Origin: Rhodoblastus sp964425315
Lineage (GTDB): Bacteria > Pseudomonadota > Alphaproteobacteria > Rhizobiales > Beijerinckiaceae
DNA length: 8,149 nucleotides
Assembly (NCBI GenBank): GCA_964425315.1
Contig: CAYRNB010000117.1
Coordinates: 1 to 8,149, forward strand
Direction of reading: 5' to 3'
This document shows positions 6,018 through 8,149 of this stretch, piece by piece (the first letter of the stretch is position 1; each line of letters opens with the position of its first letter). Below the pieces are notes generated by a model. The model had not been told where the DNA came from. It did no database searches and worked only from the letters and a program-made list of their open reading frames with translations. The position numbers were made by a program, and so were the translations under genes.

Positions 6018-7315
6018 TGTCAGCGCTGAATTCGATCCAGCGCCATATGGTCGTCGGCATGATTCTCGTCGTGTGCTTGACCTTCGGCATCGGCGGCTGG
6101 GCCACGACGGCTCAAATCTCGGGCGCGGTAATCGGCCAGGGCGTCGTCGCGGTGGCTACAGGCGTCAAAAAGGTGCAGCACGAGACCGGCGGCATCGTCA
6201 GCGAGCTACACGTCCGCGACGGCGACCGCGTCAAGGCCGGCCAAATCCTGATCCGTCTCGACAAGACGCAGGCGCTGGCCAACGCCAACATCGTTACAAG
6301 GGGCATCGACGAATTGCTCGCGCGTGAGGCCCGCCTGGAAGCCGAGCGCGACAAAGCCGACCGGATCGTGTTTCCCAAAACTTTGCTCAGCCGCGCCACG
6401 GATCCCGACTCTGACGCCGCGCGGGCCATCGCCGCCGAGAAAAAGCTGTTCGACCTGCGCCGCCAGGCAAGGAACGTGCAGAAGCAGCAGCTCAAGGAAC
6501 GCAGCGCGCAGCTGCAGGACGAGATCAAGGGCTATGTCGGCGAGGTTGCGTCCAAGCAGAAGGAAGTCGAGCTCATTCACCAGGAACTCGATGGCGTCCG
6601 CAAGCTGTGGCAGAAAAAGCTCGTTTCCATTACGCGCCTGACCACGCTGGAGCGCGACGCCGCCCGGCTCGACGGCCAGCGCAGCCAGCTGACGGAAATG
6701 ATCGCCGAGGCGAAAGGCAAAATCGCCGAAACCGAACTAAAGATCATCCAGATTGACCAGGATCTTCGCAGCGAGGTCGGCAAGGATCTGATCGAAACGC
6801 GCGCCAAGCTTTCCGAGCTCGAAGAGCGCAAGATCGCCGCGGTCGATCGGCTCAATCGCGTCAACATCCGGGCGCCCCAGTCGGGGCGTGTCCATGAGCT
6901 GTCGGTCCATACGGTCGGAGGCGTAATCACGCCGGGCGAGCAGATCATGCTCATCGTTCCCGACCGCGACGCCATGGAGGTCAAAGTCAAGATCGCGCCG
7001 CGCGACATCGGCCAGGTCTATGTCGGGCAGACCGCGGAAATGCGGTTCACCGCCTTGGACCTGAAGACCACGCCGGAGGTCAAGGGCAAGGTCACCATGG
7101 TGTCGGCGGACCTGACCCAGGACCCGCGCACCGGCGCCAGCTATTACACGGCGCGCGTCCAGCTCAAGGCGAACGAACTCGCAAAGCTGGGATCGACCAA
7201 GCTGGTGCCCGGCATGCCGGTCCAGGTCTTCATCAAAACGCCGGGACGCACGGCGCTGTCTTATCTGACCAAGCCTCTGATGGACCAGGCGGCGCGCGCG
7301 ATGAAGGAGCGCTGA
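6002..7315 (+). CDS. HlyD/PrtE-family membrane fusion protein of the type I secretion system
   Basis: This 437-residue periplasmic adaptor would link the ABC exporter to a TolC-like outer-membrane channel. A short cytoplasmic N-terminus is followed by one transmembrane helix (about 17-38, VVGMILVVCLTFGIGGW). The first half of a lipoyl/biotinyl-like domain follows (GGIVSELHVRDGDRVKAGQIL, around 63-83), then a long Lys/Glu/Gln-rich coiled-coil hairpin (about 95-285), the second lipoyl half (IRAPQSGRVHELSVHTVGG, around 289-307) and a beta-barrel region. The end carries PGMPVQVFIKT and RTALSYLTKPL (403-426), characteristic of T1SS adaptors. GGAGG at 5991-5995, six nt before the ATG at 6002, selects this start over the ATG at 6017. 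The length is normal for the family. The 16-nt overlap with the ABC gene suggests translational coupling. Confidence 0.95.
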   Translation: MDGRVMSALNSIQRHMVVGMILVVCLTFGIGGWATTAQISGAVIGQGVVAVATGVKKVQHETGGIVSELHVRDGDRVKAGQILIRLDKTQALANANIVTRGIDELLAREARLEAERDKADRIVFPKTLLSRATDPDSDAARAIAAEKKLFDLRRQARNVQKQQLKERSAQLQDEIKGYVGEVASKQKEVELIHQELDGVRKLWQKKLVSITRLTTLERDAARLDGQRSQLTEMIAEAKGKIAETELKIIQIDQDLRSEVGKDLIETRAKLSELEERKIAAVDRLNRVNIRAPQSGRVHELSVHTVGGVITPGEQIMLIVPDRDAMEVKVKIAPRDIGQVYVGQTAEMRFTALDLKTTPEVKGKVTMVSADLTQDPRTGASYYTARVQLKANELAKLGSTKLVPGMPVQVFIKTPGRTALSYLTKPLMDQAARAMKER

Positions 7316-7351
7316 AGACTTGCATCGCCGGCGGCGCGACGGCGCTGCTTC

Positions 7352-7379
7352 GGGCCGGACGCCTCACCTGATCCGGGCC
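7352..7379. terminator. Possible stem-loop at the convergent gene junction
   Basis: CCGGA (7355-7359) and TCCGG (7372-7376) can pair around a 12-nt loop, with GG/CC extending the stem past a one-base bulge. It straddles the stop codon of the minus-strand acyltransferase and lies 37 nt after the fusion-protein stop. There is no T-run on either strand, so action as a bidirectional terminator is only possible. The 48-nt gap between the two genes holds nothing else clear. Confidence 0.2.
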
Positions 7380-7909
7380 GGCGAACCGTAGGCGACGGCG
7401 CCGGCCGGGATGTCGCAATTGACCAGGGAATTGGCGCCGATAACGGACTTGTCGCCGATCGTCACCCCCATCTGGATGATTGCGTTCGGCCCGATATAGA
7501 CGCCGTCTCCGATTTGGGTCGGCGCATAATCGACGGGAAGCCGTCCCAGTGAAGTCGACCTTTTGACCGTGTGGTGGGTGTAAATCTGGGCGCCGGCGGA
7601 GATCGAGCACCAGTCTCCGATCCGCAGGCCGCCGCCGGAGCCGTCGAGAATGCAGCCGGGACCAATCCAGCTATTGCGTCCGACCTTGACGTCGCCGAGG
7701 ACGAGGACGTTGTCGTACATCGTCGTCCCTTCGCCGAATCCGTAAGCCGCGGCGTTGTTTTCGCGCTCGGTGAGCAGATCCCCGATGGAGACCCTGCGGT
7801 TGAACTTGTGCTTCTTTCGCGCGGCGAGGATGTTTAGGAAGCCTCGGACCCGCTCAAGCCATGCGTCAACGGTTTCGGCGGACGGCTCGGTGTCAAATGA
7901 GGACTGCAT
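7364..7909 (-). CDS. Left-handed beta-helix (hexapeptide repeat) acyltransferase
   Basis: The product is 181 residues from the ATG at 7909, which has an AGGA about 8 nt upstream. The frame is open to 7999, but the extra 30 residues are Arg-rich and read through an inverted repeat, so the shorter form is preferred. The C-terminal two thirds are hexapeptide repeats of the [LIV]-G-x4 type: VLGDVKVGRNSWIGPGC, LRIGDWCSISAGAQI, TQIGDGVYIGPNAII, VTIGDKSVIGANSLV, ending in GSPARI, the counterpart of the usual G-N-P-A-K/R-x-I. YTHHTVKR carries the His expected for acetyl-CoA-dependent O-acetyltransferases (WcaF/NodL/maltose acetyltransferase-like). It probably acetylates a sugar on a surface glycan or its precursor, but the acceptor cannot be told. 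It converges on the secretion operon and need not be functionally linked. Confidence 0.88.
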   Translation of the reverse strand: MQSSFDTEPSAETVDAWLERVRGFLNILAARKKHKFNRRVSIGDLLTERENNAAAYGFGEGTTMYDNVLVLGDVKVGRNSWIGPGCILDGSGGGLRIGDWCSISAGAQIYTHHTVKRSTSLGRLPVDYAPTQIGDGVYIGPNAIIQMGVTIGDKSVIGANSLVNCDIPAGAVAYGSPARIR

Positions 7910-8149
7910 GGCTCGTGTCCTGCCCAACTGAAAACGATTTTGGCGGCCCGATATTCGCGAGAACCGCAATGCCCCCCAGCGGTCGCGGCGCGACCGCACA
8001 ATTCAATAGAGAATAATCTGAATTCAACGGAAAATTAAATGAAAACTCGCATCGGCGCCATTGGCGGCTGAACTGGCGGCATAAAAAATCATGCTGAAGC
8101 AAAGACCTTAAAGAGCGGTGGGTTTCCAGGAAAACGCATCGTGCTCTAA
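7910..8149. other. Upstream region of the acyltransferase gene, no gene seen
   Basis: These 240 bases hold no convincing coding frame. The part about 8000-8100 is AT-rich (several AATT/TTAAAT stretches) and is where a minus-strand promoter for the acyltransferase would be expected, but I could not match a convincing -35/-10 pair. The perfect hairpin at 7979-7997 lies between this AT-rich part and the start codon. Confidence 0.5.
7979..7997. repeat. Perfect inverted repeat, possible operator or leader hairpin
   Basis: GCGGTCGC (7979-7986) and GCGACCGC (7990-7997) are exact reverse complements around a 3-nt GGC spacer. It sits 70 nt ahead of the acyltransferase start. No T-run follows on either strand, so a terminator is unlikely. 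An operator for a dimeric regulator or a 5' leader hairpin are the simplest readings. Confidence 0.45.

Noticed and set aside
7893..8102. Minus-strand 69-codon frame upstream of the acyltransferase
   Set aside because: It overlaps the acyltransferase start in another frame, has no clear ribosome binding site or motif and covers the probable promoter region.

Overview
The window reads as a GC-rich proteobacterial chromosome, most likely an alphaproteobacterium of the Rhizobiales/Methylocystaceae/Bradyrhizobium kind. This is inferred from GC-rich codon use, the style of the beta-helix/RTX-like secreted protein and the PrtD/PrtE-type exporter; no rRNA or other taxonomic marker is present. The core is a type I secretion (T1SS) locus in which a large secreted protein, its ABC exporter and its membrane fusion protein lie in one direction.

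Layout. (1) 1-704, minus strand: 5' part of a gene for a two-domain protein with a peroxiredoxin-like N-terminus that lacks the catalytic cysteine, followed by the start of a 2-oxoglutarate/Fe(II)-oxygenase-like domain. It runs off the left edge. (2) 705-1487: a long divergent intergenic region, AT-rich in the middle, with several inverted repeats and an orphan terminator-like hairpin at 1181-1214. (3) 1488-3971, plus: a secreted protein of about 827 residues with an N-terminal right-handed beta-helix, a Thr/Ser linker, an alternating A-B-A'-B' array of Ig-like repeats, a further Ig-like unit and a short His-rich RTX-like C-terminus. A run of 100 Ns (3147-3246) interrupts the repeat array. (4) 4053-6017, plus: PrtD-type T1SS ABC transporter with an unusual Pro/Arg-rich N-terminal extension. 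(5) 6002-7315, plus: HlyD/PrtE-type membrane fusion protein, overlapping the ABC gene by 16 nt. (6) 7364-7909, minus: a convergent left-handed beta-helix (hexapeptide) acyltransferase. (7) 7910-8149: upstream region of the acyltransferase, with a perfect 8-bp hairpin at 7979-7997.

How the genes fit together. The ABC and fusion proteins should form the inner-membrane part of a T1SS channel. The beta-helix/Ig/RTX-like protein next to them has no Sec signal peptide and has a T1SS-type C-terminus, so it is the obvious cargo, probably a surface or matrix adhesin or a polysaccharide-binding or -modifying protein. No outer-membrane TolC-like factor is in the window. The divergent redoxin-like/oxygenase gene may modify the cargo or a nearby product, and the acyltransferase may decorate a surface glycan; both links are inference from gene neighbourhood only.
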